Shown here one piece after another: positions 53,330-64,000 of a stretch of DNA of 64,000 bases. The first letter of the stretch is position 1. Every line of letters begins with the position of its first letter. Below the pieces are notes generated by a model, which did not search any database, was not told the origin of the DNA, and saw only the letters and a program-made list of their open reading frames with translations. A program made the position numbers and the translations under genes. The stretch is taken from NCBI RefSeq assembly GCF_011386835.1, contig NC_088791.1, positions 29,672,998-29,736,997 of the forward strand, given 5' to 3'. This stretch comes from Chrysemys picta bellii. Its lineage: Eukaryota > Chordata > Testudines > Emydidae.

Positions 53330-54690
53330 TTTGGAGTACCTCTCCTCCAGTTCCATCCTAAACCGGCTCCAATCCAGCTTCTTGTCCTTGCACTCCACTG
53401 AACTGCTTGCACCAAAGTCTCTAATGACCTCAGCCAAAGCTCAGAACTAGTGTTCTATGCTCATCCTCCTTCAGCTCTTCTTGAAATCTTGTCCTCCATT
53501 GGCTTCTAGGACTCTGTCCTCTCCTAATTCTTCTCTAATTGCTCCCTCTGCATGTCCTTCAGAGGTTCCTGCTCATTCCCTCTCCAACTTTCTGTGTGGG
53601 TTCCTGAGGTCTCTAGCCTTGGTCCTCTTCTCTTCTGTTTCTACACTTTCTCTCTAGGTAATCTCATCAGCAAACAAAAATTCAACTACCACTCCTGTGC
53701 TGACAACTCACAGATTTACCTCTTGACTCCAGATCTATCTCCTTCTGTCCAAACTAAAATATCAGATTGTGTCTCTGATATCTCCTTGTGGATGTCTAGC
53801 CATCAGGTCAAGCTCAACATGGCTAAAACAGAGCTCTTAATCTTCTCCCCTAGCTCTCCCCAGTCCTCCTTTCTCAATCACTGTGGACAGTGCCACCATC
53901 CTGCCTGTCACTCAGGCCTGTAATTTGGGCAATATCTTTGACTCAGAACTCTCTCTAGGTCCTCACATCCAGGCTATGTCTAAGTCTTGCAGTCTTTCTG
54001 CATAGCATCTCTAAGATAAGGCCTTTACTGTCCATCCACACAGCTACAACTTTGTCCGAGTTCTCATCATCTCTCATTTTGATTGTTGCTATATTCTTCT
54101 CTCCCTGGCCTTGATGAAAGCAAACTTACCCTGCTCATATCCATTCAGAGTGCTGCTGCAAAGATCCTTTTCCTTCTCCATCGTGCTGACCATTCCAGCC
54201 CTCTTTTTGTATCCCTGCTCTACTCCCCTTTCTCTATCATATCAAACATAAGTTACTTGTCCTCACCTTCAAGACCTTTCCCAGGCTATGTTAAATTTTC
54301 AAGTGGGCACCTTCATGCTTTCTCCCATGCTCCCCTTCACACTTGGGAGTAGCTCCCTGTAAACATCTGCAAAACTATCTTATTATCCTCCTTCAAATCC
54401 CTCCTTAAAACTCTCTTTTGCCTTGATGCCTACAAAAAACTTGACAGTGGCTAGGCTGCTGGTGCACTGAGACCACAGACTATCATGCTGACCAATATTG
54501 TCTTGTTGTTTTGTTGTACTTCCCCATTGGCCTGAATGTATTAATCTGTGGTCTCTTGACTTGTACTTAGACTGTACGCTCTTTGGGGCAGAAACTGTCT
54601 TTGTTCCGTGTTTGTACAGCAGCTAGTACAATGGGGTGCTTGGTCCTAGGCACTACAATAATGAAGATGATGATGATTGATGATGTTACT
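53330..54690 (+). mobile_element. L2-clade LINE, 3' half
   Basis: The translation near 53690-53850 shows HSCADNSQIYLLTPDLS (degenerate reverse-transcriptase FADD region) and WMSSHQVKLNMAKTELLIF, classic L2/CR1 text. The 3' end (TGTACGCTCTTTGGGGCAGA; AGTACAATGGGGTGCTTGG) and the GAT/ATA-rich tail follow. 5' truncated and frameshifted. Confidence 0.75.
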
Positions 54691-55149
54691 ACCATTTCTA
54701 CTGCTAACACGAGAAGCACTCCAGCTGTGTAATCTTCCAGGGAACAAAAGATAGCTGTTACTAACTTTAGACGATCAACTATGTTTTCTACACCTGTCCC
54801 ATCCACAACTAGGACCTTTCTAAACCATCTCCCTCTCTTCCTTCAGTCTGTGCGGCCCTTAGACCTTTTCTGCCTGTGTGCTGGCCAAGAAGTGCACAGA
54901 CACAGGGGCACAATGATTGTCCCTTAATAATCTGTTTTATAGCTTCTGCCAAATGCATAACAGTGGTCCATGGGAAATCAATAAAATCATTCATTTATAG
55001 GTGTGTTTTGCCCAGGGACCATTTCGGGGTGGAGCAAGTGGGGACAGGGTTTAAAACCGGGAATGTAACAACAAAGCAAGAGGGGATATTGGTGAGGACA
55101 GTAGGAGTCCATTGTAACTTACCAGCCTTGGATTCTGATTCCTGTTGTG

Positions 55150-55690
55150 GTCCTCCTCAAGGAGGCATCCTCAACCTATTCCTCCGGGCAAAGGTGCAGA
55201 GTTACATACTCTTCACCCTCTGAGTCTTCTGGGGCATCCTTCCTGGCCCCTGCTGCTTCCTTGCTCTGGCCCTCATAAGCATCCCATTGGACAATAAGGC
55301 CAGTGGGGTTGTGAGGAGGGGGTTGTGAGTCACTTCAGGCTCTGTACTGGGAGCCCTGGACAGCACCCAGACCAGCTTGTCACAGAAGGGGCATGTATAA
55401 TGAGTCCTCCCAGAATGACTGTCTGAGTGTTTTGCCTTCCTGTACAGGGGCCTCAGGTGCTTGATGGATTCCCGGCACTGGGGTGGAGTCCGCTCAATAC
55501 CCACCAGCTCCAGCCTTCCTGGTACAGGCGAATATTCCTGCTGCTTCAGGCACAGCTGTGGAGGACAGTGTACTCCAACAACACACTGATCAGCACCCGG
55601 GTGTGGTCAGCGTGCCAGGTGGCTGCTCTCGGAGCAGGAGCCGTGTTCACCTGTATTGATCAAAAGAGTGCAGCAGAAAACTGTTCTGAA
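55150..55690 (-). pseudogene. Harbinger Myb/SANT-like gene fragment
   Basis: On minus, an ADHTRVLI segment near 55610 precedes RTPPQCRESIKHLRPLYRKA and HYTCPFCDKLVWVL at 55370-55490, the helix 3 and C-terminal pattern of Myb/SANT-like proteins. A stop lies between the blocks. No transposase adjoins it. Confidence 0.6.
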
Positions 55691-56022
55691 GTGCTTAGTG
55701 CTGCTTGCTACTAGTAATGAGAATGGGGGAACCGGCACCTTTATAGACTGGGTAAGGCTCAGGCAGAAAAGGGTTCATTGCACTTTGGGAATGAGGATGG
55801 AGGACTATTGAAACTTGAGCCCTTGCTCTTACTCCCATCCACACTGCACATCGCCATGGGTAGGGGGCCATGCCTGAGACAGGAACCTACTCACACATCC
55901 TAGGTGTGCTAGTTTAATCACCCTGTACTCGCTTTCAGACACGTGATTCTGGGGGTTAGACGTAGACAATAGAGGGGTTATGGCACAATAATGTGCTTGG
56001 GCATGTGTACAATCAACCTTAA

Positions 56023-56300
56023 GGGCTCATTGACACATAAAATGCTACGGAGGCACAGCTGTGCCACTGTAGCGCTTCAGTGAAGACACTGCCTATGCTA
56101 ACGGAAGGAGTTCTCCCATCAGCGTAGGCAGTTCACCTCCCTGAGAGATGGTAACTAGGTCAGCGCAGGAATTCTTCCGTCAGCTCAGCGCTGTCTAGAC
56201 GGGGACTGGTTGGCTTAACTACCCTGCTCAGAGGTGTGGATTTTTTACACCCCTAAGTGATGTAGTTATGCCATCCTCATTTTTTAGTGTAGACCAGGCC
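56023..56300. mobile_element. Harbinger-type MITE
   Basis: The right end TAGTGTAGACCAGGCC reversed matches the left GGGCTCATTGACACATAAAATG. Flanking triplets are TAA and TCA. The interior resembles the MITE at 27072-27504. Confidence 0.6.
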
Positions 56301-56534
56301 TCAGTCTAATGTCCAATTTATCAATGTGATATACCTTTCTGTAAATATCTCTACTTATATTGTCTTTTCTAATTATAGTTTATAGACCCACCGTAGCTTA
56401 TTAAGTGATAGTAGTTTGATTAGAGGATCAATGTTCCTTTAGTTATATTTGCAGTATGCTGTTCTGCTATAGCTTCATTCCATAGTTAAACATTACCCGA
56501 GGTAGCTCTGTGATAATATATTAATGACACAATA

Positions 56535-56705
56535 ACACTTTGTACTTCTATAGCACCTTCCATCCAAGGATCTCAAAGGACTTTCCAATCATTAATTAAT
56601 GTAGTCTTACAACATTCCTCTGTAGTAGGTAAACATAATTACCCCTAAGTACTGAAACTGAGCCACAGTTTGATAAAATGATGTAGTCAGTGTTACATCG
56701 GAAGT
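56535..56705 (+). repeat. CORE-SINE/MIR-like remnant
   Basis: TTCTATAGCACCTTCCATCC, CTCAAAGGACTTTCCAATCA and CTGAAACTGAGCCACAG follow the order of the MIR-type consensus. Confidence 0.55.
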
Positions 56706-57689
56706 CTGTCCCTGATTAAGTCTTATTACTAAACAAAAGTTTTGAAACTTTTCCTGAAAGGACCTTTTCTCTTGTTGTGCCAAGACAGTCAAGTACAATT
56801 CCTGCTGGAGGCAGAGTTTGGCCATTAGTAATCAATGTTTTCCATTGTTCCATAAATAAAATATCCTTGACGTACAAGAGCTTTGTGAAAACCAGATATG
56901 AATGTTTAATGATTTATTTTCTTTCTGGCAATGCTCTGGACCTGGGGCCCAATCTTGCTTACCCAGAAGTCAGTGCAAGTTTTGCTTGAGTAAGGATTGC
57001 CAGAGTAGGCCCAGTATTTTTTTTTCTCCTAGTATATCATTGAGGATTGCCACTGGCAGCCGCTCATGGACTTCTGGGTCTCATACTCCAGGGGTTAAGA
57101 AACACCACTCTAGAAAACTCCTCCCTACTTCAAGATCTGCTTTTTAAAGGAATGTGAGATGATCGTGAAAGACAGAATGGAGATTTTGGGGGAAAAGGTA
57201 ACTATTTCTCTTGTGTCACAACCATAGCTGAGGTCTGTGTCTGACACTGTTTTCATCTCACTTGCAACTGGGTGATGATGGCTTGCAGAACTGTCAGTAT
57301 GTTCTCTGGTAGTCTGCACTAATTGGCTCAATGACTGACTAGTTAGACAGGTCAGCAGGGACTTATAGCTTTGGTCAGGACATTCTGCATCGGCAGAATG
57401 ACCTGATGATTGATTTTGTGTGCTGACATCCAAGAGGATGTCCCTCCACTTTTCCCCAGAGGTGTCTTTTTGCGTCTATTCTCTCTTGTTGTAAAATTGG
57501 GCCACCAGCAAGGGTTCTAGACATGCACTTACCCTGACCCCCTGGCAGAGTTATCTGTAATGGTTGTAGTGGGCAAAGCAAGAAATGCTAATGTCTGATC
57601 AATATGTCTGCTCGCTGTAACGGGTATAGAACATATATAATGAATGCAGATAAATTAATGATATGTGTTTGTTGAAGATACCCTGAGTG

Positions 57690-57845
57690 TGGATTCTGCC
57701 CATCTCATAATACAACAGCTAGGGGACATTCAACGAAATTGAAAGGTGGCATATTCAAGGCTGATACAAGGAAATACTTTTTCTCCCAATGCATAATGAA
57801 ACTGTGGGACTCATTGCCACTGTCTGTTGCTGAGGTCAAGAACTA
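57690..57845 (+). mobile_element. CR1/L3 ORF2 C-terminal fragment
   Basis: The plus frame reads GDIQRN, then KGGIFKADTRKYFFSQ and KLWDSLPLSVAEV, the conserved C-terminal block of CR1-clade ORF2. It stops where a hAT fragment begins. Confidence 0.65.
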
Positions 57846-57849
57846 GTAA

Positions 57850-58025
57850 GGTGTGCTCAGGGGAGGAGGTGGAGAAGAGGTGGGGCAGGGGCGGGGACTT
57901 TGGGGAAGGGGTGGAATGGGGGTGGGGTGAGGGCGGTGCAGTGGCGGGAAGAGGCAGGGCAGGGGTGGAGCCAGAGGTGTAAGGGGTCGAGCAGCCACCA
58001 GGCAGAGGAGAAGTCAGCGCCTATG
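57850..58025 (+). mobile_element. Partial hAT (GCGCCTATG end)
   Basis: G-rich sequence ending CAGCGCCTATG, related in reverse to the hAT at 33680-34122. Only one terminus is recognisable. Confidence 0.5.
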
Positions 58026-58160
58026 TCTCTGATATCCCCTTGTGGATGTCTAGCCATCAGGTCAAGCTCAACATGGCTAAAACGAGCTCTTAATCTTCTC
58101 CCCAAGATCTCCCCTTACCTCCTTTCTCAATCACTGTGGACAATGCCGCCATCTGGCTCA
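58026..58160 (+). mobile_element. L2 LINE fragment, near-duplicate of 53770-53900
   Basis: TTGTGGATGTCTAGCCATCA and TCAAGCTCAACATGGCTAAA are shared with the L2 at 53330-54690 with only a few changes over about 130 nt. Confidence 0.75.
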
Positions 58161-59264
58161 AATGCAGGGCGGGGGGCGGGGAGGGGGGCAAGAGCCAAGA
58201 GAAGGAAGGGGAAGAAGAAATAGATTGGGACAAGGAGCATGGGGGAGAGGGAAGGGGGAGAGAGCAATTATGGCTGGGAGCCGGGGTGGAGGGACTGACT
58301 TGGCAAGGGGACTGGGACAAGGAACCAGTGAGGGTGGAGATTGGGACAAGGAGCCTGGGAGGAGGTGATGGGTGGAGACTGAGATTAGATGAGGAGCCTA
58401 GGGAGGAAGACTGAGACTGGGAGTCAGTAGGAAGACCAGAATTGGAGGAAGTGGGTAATCAGTGGAGGCTGATAGGGTGAGGAGACAGATTAGGAGTCAG
58501 GAACGGGAGACGAGGACTGGCTGGGTGAGGAGATTAGGAGTGGGATGAAAAGCCTGAGGAGTGGAGACTGGGACTGGCTAGGTGAATGGGATTGGGATGA
58601 GGAGCCAGGGGTGGTGAAGAGATAGGACTAGGACAGGGATAAATTGGAGCAGATGTGGCAGAAGGGATCAAGTTTGGTAAGGGAACAGACAGAAGAGTCT
58701 ATGTATGGTAGAGCACACTCCCCTCCAGAGCCTGGAACGGAACCCGAGATTCTTGAGTCTCCCCATTCCTCTGCTGTCAGCACAAATCTGTGAAACCCAC
58801 CAGCAAAGTGTCCCACCCCTCTCATGCTGGTCCACAGAGAGGATGACAACCGGCTACTGCTATCAGTTACTCTGTTAGCTCAGAGGTCTATGAGGTAGAT
58901 CTAAAGGTTCCAGCTGATGCAAAGGTTGCAAAATCAAGCCCTCAAAAATTAGGAAATGCCAGAAATTCAGGTTACTTTTAAAATGGCCTCCCTTGTGTGT
59001 GTGCATTATGACACAGCCTTTAATTACACTTCCGTCCTGTTCATTGAACGAGGCAATGGTCCTATGGAAAATATCATATGTGGTCAAATAATTCAAGACC
59101 ATATCACAATGCTATATTCATAAGAGGTTGAATTAAAGTTCAACAGGTATTTCCTAGCATTTAAGTGCTTGACTTTGTAACCTTAGTGGTGTTCTTTTGA
59201 TGAAGTGTTTTGGTGTGTAATAATAATTAATGCTACAGAAAGAGTTTTGAAAGGGATACAAAAC

Positions 59265-59450
59265 CTCATGCTTCAGGGCTTAAGCCTATCTCTTACTATT
59301 AGGGGTTAGGATAAGATCTCCAAAGAGGCAGAATATCCCACATCTGCCCACTATGCACCTTCCTCCAAAGCATCTGGCTACTATTGGAGATTGGCTGCTG
59401 GAGTAGATGGACGCCAGGTCTGATCCTGTATGGCTATTCCTATGTTTACT
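59265..59450 (+). mobile_element. L3/CR1-type LINE 3' end
   Basis: CTTCAGGGCTTAAGCCTATC, CACCTTCCTCCAAAGCATCT and GGTCTGATCCTGTATGGCTA form the same tail as 48040-48235. Confidence 0.65.
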
Positions 59451-60097
59451 TTTTGAGGTGATAACCTCCCAAGCTGATACTCTGAAAATATCAATGGTAC
59501 TTTGTTCAGTCGTATGAACTGTAGAGATTTAATGGCTGCAGTGCTGTGGTCTGAGGTTAAAGCCACTGTGGGCATATAGTTTAACGGAGTGTTAATTAGG
59601 TAGCAGGTAGAAAGGAGTCTCTAGTAGTAAGGAGACTTGTGGAAAGATGAATGAAATCCTGGTAATCAAAGCTAAAGTCAAGAGAACTTTACATATCTGT
59701 GCTGTAATATTAGTTCCAATGTGTATTAACACATGAATCCAAGCACACTTGTCAATTTCCCTTGCGTATTGTGAATTCCCAGCTCAGCAGCAGAAATTAG
59801 GTTCAAAGCAAAAGTGCTTATCATGAGCTTTGAAATAAGCCTTCATAACTTCTCTTTCAGGACAGCAAAGTGAATGAGATTTCTGGTTGTAGCAGAGCAC
59901 CCAGTGCATGGCTGCAATCCTGCTAGGGGCTGCGCCTCTGCCGGAGGTGCAGAGCTCCCTCCTATCCCCTCAGTAGGAGTGAGAAAAAATATTTTAAAAT
60001 TGTATAGGGATAAACATGCTCTGATAATAGAAAATGGGTGCAGAGTTACAGCATGGTCATTTACAAATATATGGCAAAGTGCACCCAGAGCTAAATC

Positions 60098-62520
60098 ATA
60101 AGAACATAAGAACAGCCATACTGGGTCAGACCAAAGGTCCATCTAGCCCAGTATCCTGTCTTCTGACAGTGCCCAATGCCAGGTGCCCCAGAGGGAATGA
60201 ACAGAACAGGTAATCGTCAAGTGATCCATTCCTTGTTGCCCATTCCCTGCTTCTGGCAAACAGAGGCTAGGAACACCATCCCTGCCCATCCTGGCTAATA
60301 GCCATTGATGGACCTATCCTCCATGAATTAATCTAGTTCTTTTTTGAACCCTGTTATAATGTTGGCTTTCACAACATCCTCTGGCAAGGAGTTCCACAGG
60401 TTGACTGTGCATTGTGTGAAAAAAATACTTCCTTTTGTTTGTTTTAAACCTGCTGCCTATTAATTTCATCCCAGTTCTTGTGTTATGAGAAGGAGTAAAT
60501 AACACTTCCTTATTTACTTTCTCCACACCAGTCATGATTTTATAGATGTCAATCATATCCCCCCATAGTCATCTCTTTTCCAAGCTGGAAAGTCTCAGTC
60601 TTATTAATCTCTCCTCATATGGCAGCTGTTCCATGCCCTTAATCATTTTGTTGCCTTTTTCTGAACATTTTCCAATTCCAGTATATCTTTTTTGAAATGG
60701 GGTGACCACATCTGAATGCAGTATTCAAGATGTGGGCATACCATGATTTTATATAAAAGCAATATGATCTTTTCTGTCTTATTTTTTATCCATTTCTTAA
60801 TGATTCCCAACATCCTGTTTGCTTTTTTGACTGCCGCTTCACATTGAGTGGATGCTTTCAGAGAACTATCCACAATGACTCCAAGATCTCCTTCTTGAGT
60901 GGTAACAGCTAATTTAGACCCCATCATTTTATGTGTATAGTTGGGATTATGTTTTCCAATGTGCATTACCTTACATTTATCAACATTGAATTTCATCTGC
61001 CATTTTGTTGCCTAGTCACCCAGTTTTGAGAGATCCTTTTGTAGCTCATCACTGTCTGCCTGGGACTTAACTCTCTTGAGTAGTTTTGTATCATCTGCAA
61101 ATTTTCCCACCTCATGTTTACCCCTTTTTCCAGATCCTTTATGACTATGTTGAATAGGACTGTGCCCAGTACAGACCCCTTGGGGACACCACTATATACC
61201 TCTCTCCATTCTGAAAACTGACCATTTATTCCTACCCTTTGTTTCCTATCTTTTAAACAATTACCAATCCATGAGAGGACCTTCCCTCTTAAACTGTGAC
61301 AGCTTATTTTGCCTTTGGTGAGGGACCTTGTCAAAGGCTTTCTGAAAATCTAAATACACTATATCCACTGGATTCCCCTTGTCCACAAGCTTGATGACCC
61401 CCTCAAAGAATTCTAGTAGATTGGTGAGGCATGATTTCCCTTTACAAAAACCATTTTGACTCTTCCCCAACAAATTCTGTTCATCTATCTGTCTGACAAT
61501 TTTGTTCTTTACTATAGTTTCAACCAGTTTGCCCAGTACTGAAGTCAGGCTTACTGGCCTGTAATTGTCGGGGTTCACTTTTGGAGCCCTTTTTAAAAAT
61601 TGGCGTCACATTAGCTATCCTCCAGTCATTTGGTACAAAAGCTGATTTAAATGATAGGTTACAAACTACAGTTAGTAGTTTTGCAATTTCACATTTGAGT
61701 TCCTCAGAACTCTTGGGTGAATACCATCTGGTCCTGGTGACTTATTACTGTTTAATTTATCAATTTGTTCCAAAACCTCCTCTAATGACACCTCAATCTG
61801 GGACTGTTTCTCAGATTTGTCACCTAAAAAGAATGGCTTGGGTTTGGGAATCTCCCTCACATCCTCAACCTTGAAGACCAATGCAAAGAATTCATTTAGT
61901 TTCTCCACAATGGCCTTATCTTCCTTGAGTGCTCCTTTAGCATCTTGACCGTCCAGTGGCCCCACTGGTTGTTTAGCAGACTTCCTGCTTCTGATATACA
62001 TACATTTTTTTGGGGTATTACTTTTTGAGTCTTTGGCTAACTATTCTTCAAATTCTTTTTTAGCTTTTCTAATTATATTTTTGCACTTCATTTGCCAGAG
62101 TTTATGCTCCTTTCTGTTTTCCTCACTAAAAGTGGATTTAACTTCCACTTTTTAAAGGATTCCTTTTTGCATCTCACTGCTTCTCTTACTTTGTTGTTTA
62201 GCCACGGTGGCACTTCTTTGGTTCTCTTACTATGTTTTTTAATTTGGGGCATACATTTAAATTGAGCCTCTATTATGGTGTCTTTAAAACATTTCCATGC
62301 AGCTTGCAAGGATTTTACTTTTGGTGCTGTACCTTTTAATTTCTGTTTAACTAACCTCCTCATTTTTGTGTAGTTCCCCTTTCTGAAATTAAATGCTACA
62401 GTGTTGAGCTACTGTGGTGTTTTTCCTGCCATGGGGATGTTAAATTTAATTATATTATGGTCACTATTACCAAGCGGTCCAGCTATATTCCCCTCTTGGA
62501 CATCTCTGATGGCTGCCATT
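60098..62520 (-). mobile_element. CR1-clade LINE, ORF2 reverse transcriptase, 5' truncated
   Basis: Minus-strand ORF2 can be followed in broken frames. Endonuclease end GNSDHNIIKFN near 62460; RT entry NPDNYRPVSLTSVLGKLVE near 61560; [14 protein letters not shown] near 61350; [11 protein letters not shown] at about 61070-61101 (FADD catalytic box intact); C-terminal KCKVMHIGKHN near 60960 and RMLGIIKKWIKNKTE. The 3' end has TGGTCTGACCCAGTATGGC and a TTCTTATG repeat at 60098-60115. A frameshift lies near 61335 and another near 61130, so it is dead. Confidence 0.88.
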
Positions 62521-63092
62521 ATGAAACAAGGGAGTCAAATGAGCAGATAACACACCTGGTGATCCTCAAAAATATCCATATAAGGCAAAGTGGTAAAAAA
62601 GGAAGTTGTGCATTTGATAAAATCTCCCTTTATTTCTAGAGTTATAAGCCCTGCAAGGGGGCAGTCAGCTTTGCTCAGCTGATTTGGCTGCACTGGAAAC
62701 TGATCCTAAAGGACTGAAGTGAAACCTGCAGCAATTATTATTATTCATATTCAGTGTAGTCAATGGGACTGAGGTATGTGCTTACATGCTTTGCTGAATA
62801 GGGATGGACTTAAGTCCATGTTTAAGTTCCTTGCTGAATGAGGTCTGAATATGGGCAAAGTGCAATAACATAAATGACTAGTGCCAAAAAATCAGCTAAA
62901 AATATCATCAGATTATTGTATAAACGGAATGTTCCATTATACCACAGGTGCAGTTTCCTAATTTACTTACAGATACATTGATTCTATTCACTCGTTTAGG
63001 GCCTGATTCTGCCTCCCTTACTCACACTGAATAGTATTTTATTCTGTAAATTGTCCCTGAACCCATGGAATTACTTGCAGAGTAAGATTCAG

Positions 63093-63282
63093 GGAGGGAT
63101 AGCTCAGTGGTTTGAGCATTGGCCTGCTAAATGCAGGGTTGTGAGTTCAATCCTTGAGGGAGCCATTTAGGGATCTGGAGCAAAAAAAAAAAAAATAGTT
63201 GGGGATTGGTCCTGCTTTGAGCAGGGGGTTGGACTAAATGACCTCCTGAGGTCCCTTTCAACCCTGATATTCTATGTGTATA
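63093..63282 (+). mobile_element. tRNA-derived SINE with CR1-type tail
   Basis: GGGATAGCTCAGTGGTTTGA (A box), TTGTGAGTTCAATCC (B box), an A run, then the CR1 tail ending CCCTGATATTCTATGTG. Same family as 9861-10037, opposite orientation. Confidence 0.88.
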
Positions 63283-63450
63283 ATATTCACTCTGAGTAAA
63301 GATGGCAGAACTTGGCTCTTAGACTTATAGTGCAAAGTAATGGGTTTCTCAAAAGGACTGCAACTGGAAAATAAAAAGTTTGGGTTTCCTTAGCATTTTG
63401 GAGCGAGCAGATCCAGAGCCTTTGCAGGCATCAACTATGCATTTTATGTT

Positions 63451-64000
63451 CATAGAATCATAGAATATCAGGGCTGGAAGGGACCTCAGGAGGTCATCTA
63501 GTCCAACCCCCTGCTCAAAGCAGGACCAATCCCCAACTAAATCATCCCAGCCAGGGCTTTGTCAAGCCTGACTTTAAAAACCTCTAAGGAAGGGGGTTCC
63601 ACCACCTCCCTAGGTAACCCATTCCAGTGCTTTACCACCCTCCTAGTAAAAAAGTTTTTCCTAATATCCAACCTAAACCTCCCCCACTGCAACTTGAGAC
63701 CATTAGTCCTTGTTCTGTCATCTGGTACCACTGAGAACAGTCTAGATCCATCCTCTTTGGAACCCCCTTTCAGGTAGTTGAAAGCAGCTATCAAATCCCC
63801 TCTCATTCTTCTCTTCCGCAGACTAAATAATCCCAGTTCCCTGAGCCTCTCCTCATAAGTCATGTGCTCTAGCACCCTAATCATTTTTGTTGCCCTCCAC
63901 TGGACTCTTTCCAATTTTTCCACATCCTTCTTGTAGTGTGGGGCCAAAAACTGGACACAGTACTCCAGATGAGGTCTCACCAATGTCGAATAGAGGGGAA
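63451..64000 (-). mobile_element. CR1 LINE, 3' end and ORF2 C-terminus
   Basis: The minus frame from 63983 to 63537 is open for 148 codons: [10 protein letters not shown], then [20 protein letters not shown], and [20 protein letters not shown], the CR1 ORF2 C-terminus. The 3' UTR ends with ATTCTATGATTCTATG at 63451. It is the best-preserved LINE here and continues past the right edge. Confidence 0.92.

Noticed and set aside
26800..64000. DLD or another gene neighbouring SLC26A3 in other vertebrates.
   Set aside because: No exon with recognisable DLD or other cellular protein sequence was found; everything coding-like belongs to transposons.
1..64000. CRISPR arrays, bacterial operons, or phage defence systems.
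   Set aside because: No regular spacer-repeat array and no prokaryotic gene organisation; introns and LINE/SINE content show vertebrate nuclear DNA.

Overview
The window is vertebrate nuclear DNA, most likely from a turtle. Two kinds of evidence point there. It carries one spliced gene whose protein reads clearly as the chloride anion exchanger SLC26A3 (DRA). The rest is dense with interspersed repeats of the sauropsid type: CR1 LINEs with the short ATTCTATG-type 3' end, a tRNA-derived SINE that shares the CR1 tail (the Cry I/turtle pol III SINE arrangement), Penelope-like 3' ends, PIF/Harbinger elements with GTCTACAC terminal repeats, and many hAT elements with 8-bp target duplications. No bacterial or phage-type gene organisation is present. 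The species call is inference; a crocodilian is the main alternative.

Region 1 (about 0.2-26.7 kb, minus strand) is SLC26A3. I could follow 20 coding exons from the ATG at 23075 to the TAA at 192. All introns obey GT-AG, the reading frame is continuous, and the assembled CDS is 2268 nt (755 residues). Most exon lengths match the human gene as I remember it. A non-coding first exon and a TATA-containing promoter are proposed near 26.63-26.75 kb. The 3' UTR runs off the left edge of the window. Introns carry many insertions: Harbinger MITEs, hAT elements, Penelope-like ends (one a perfect palindrome), a solo LTR, SINEs and a CR1 3' end.

Region 2 (about 26.8-64 kb) is intergenic. I found no exon of a cellular gene in it; in human the next gene in this direction is DLD, and none of its coding sequence was recognised. 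It holds a roughly 6-kb PIF/Harbinger element at 28.1-34.1 kb with a Myb/SANT-like gene on plus and a decayed DDE transposase on minus, itself hit by an LTR, a MITE and a hAT. A second, internally deleted Harbinger at 42.2-45.7 kb is split by a 1.5-kb GC-rich hAT. The region also contains a 662-bp inverted-repeat element at 39.3-39.9 kb, several CR1/L3/L2 LINE remnants, and expanded minisatellites.

Nothing here is a multi-gene system or operon. The most unusual pieces are structural: Penelope-derived hammerhead-like motifs with compensatory stem changes, a perfect 86-bp head-to-head palindrome of that motif inside SLC26A3, the 662-bp fold-back element, and deeply nested transposons with readable target duplications.
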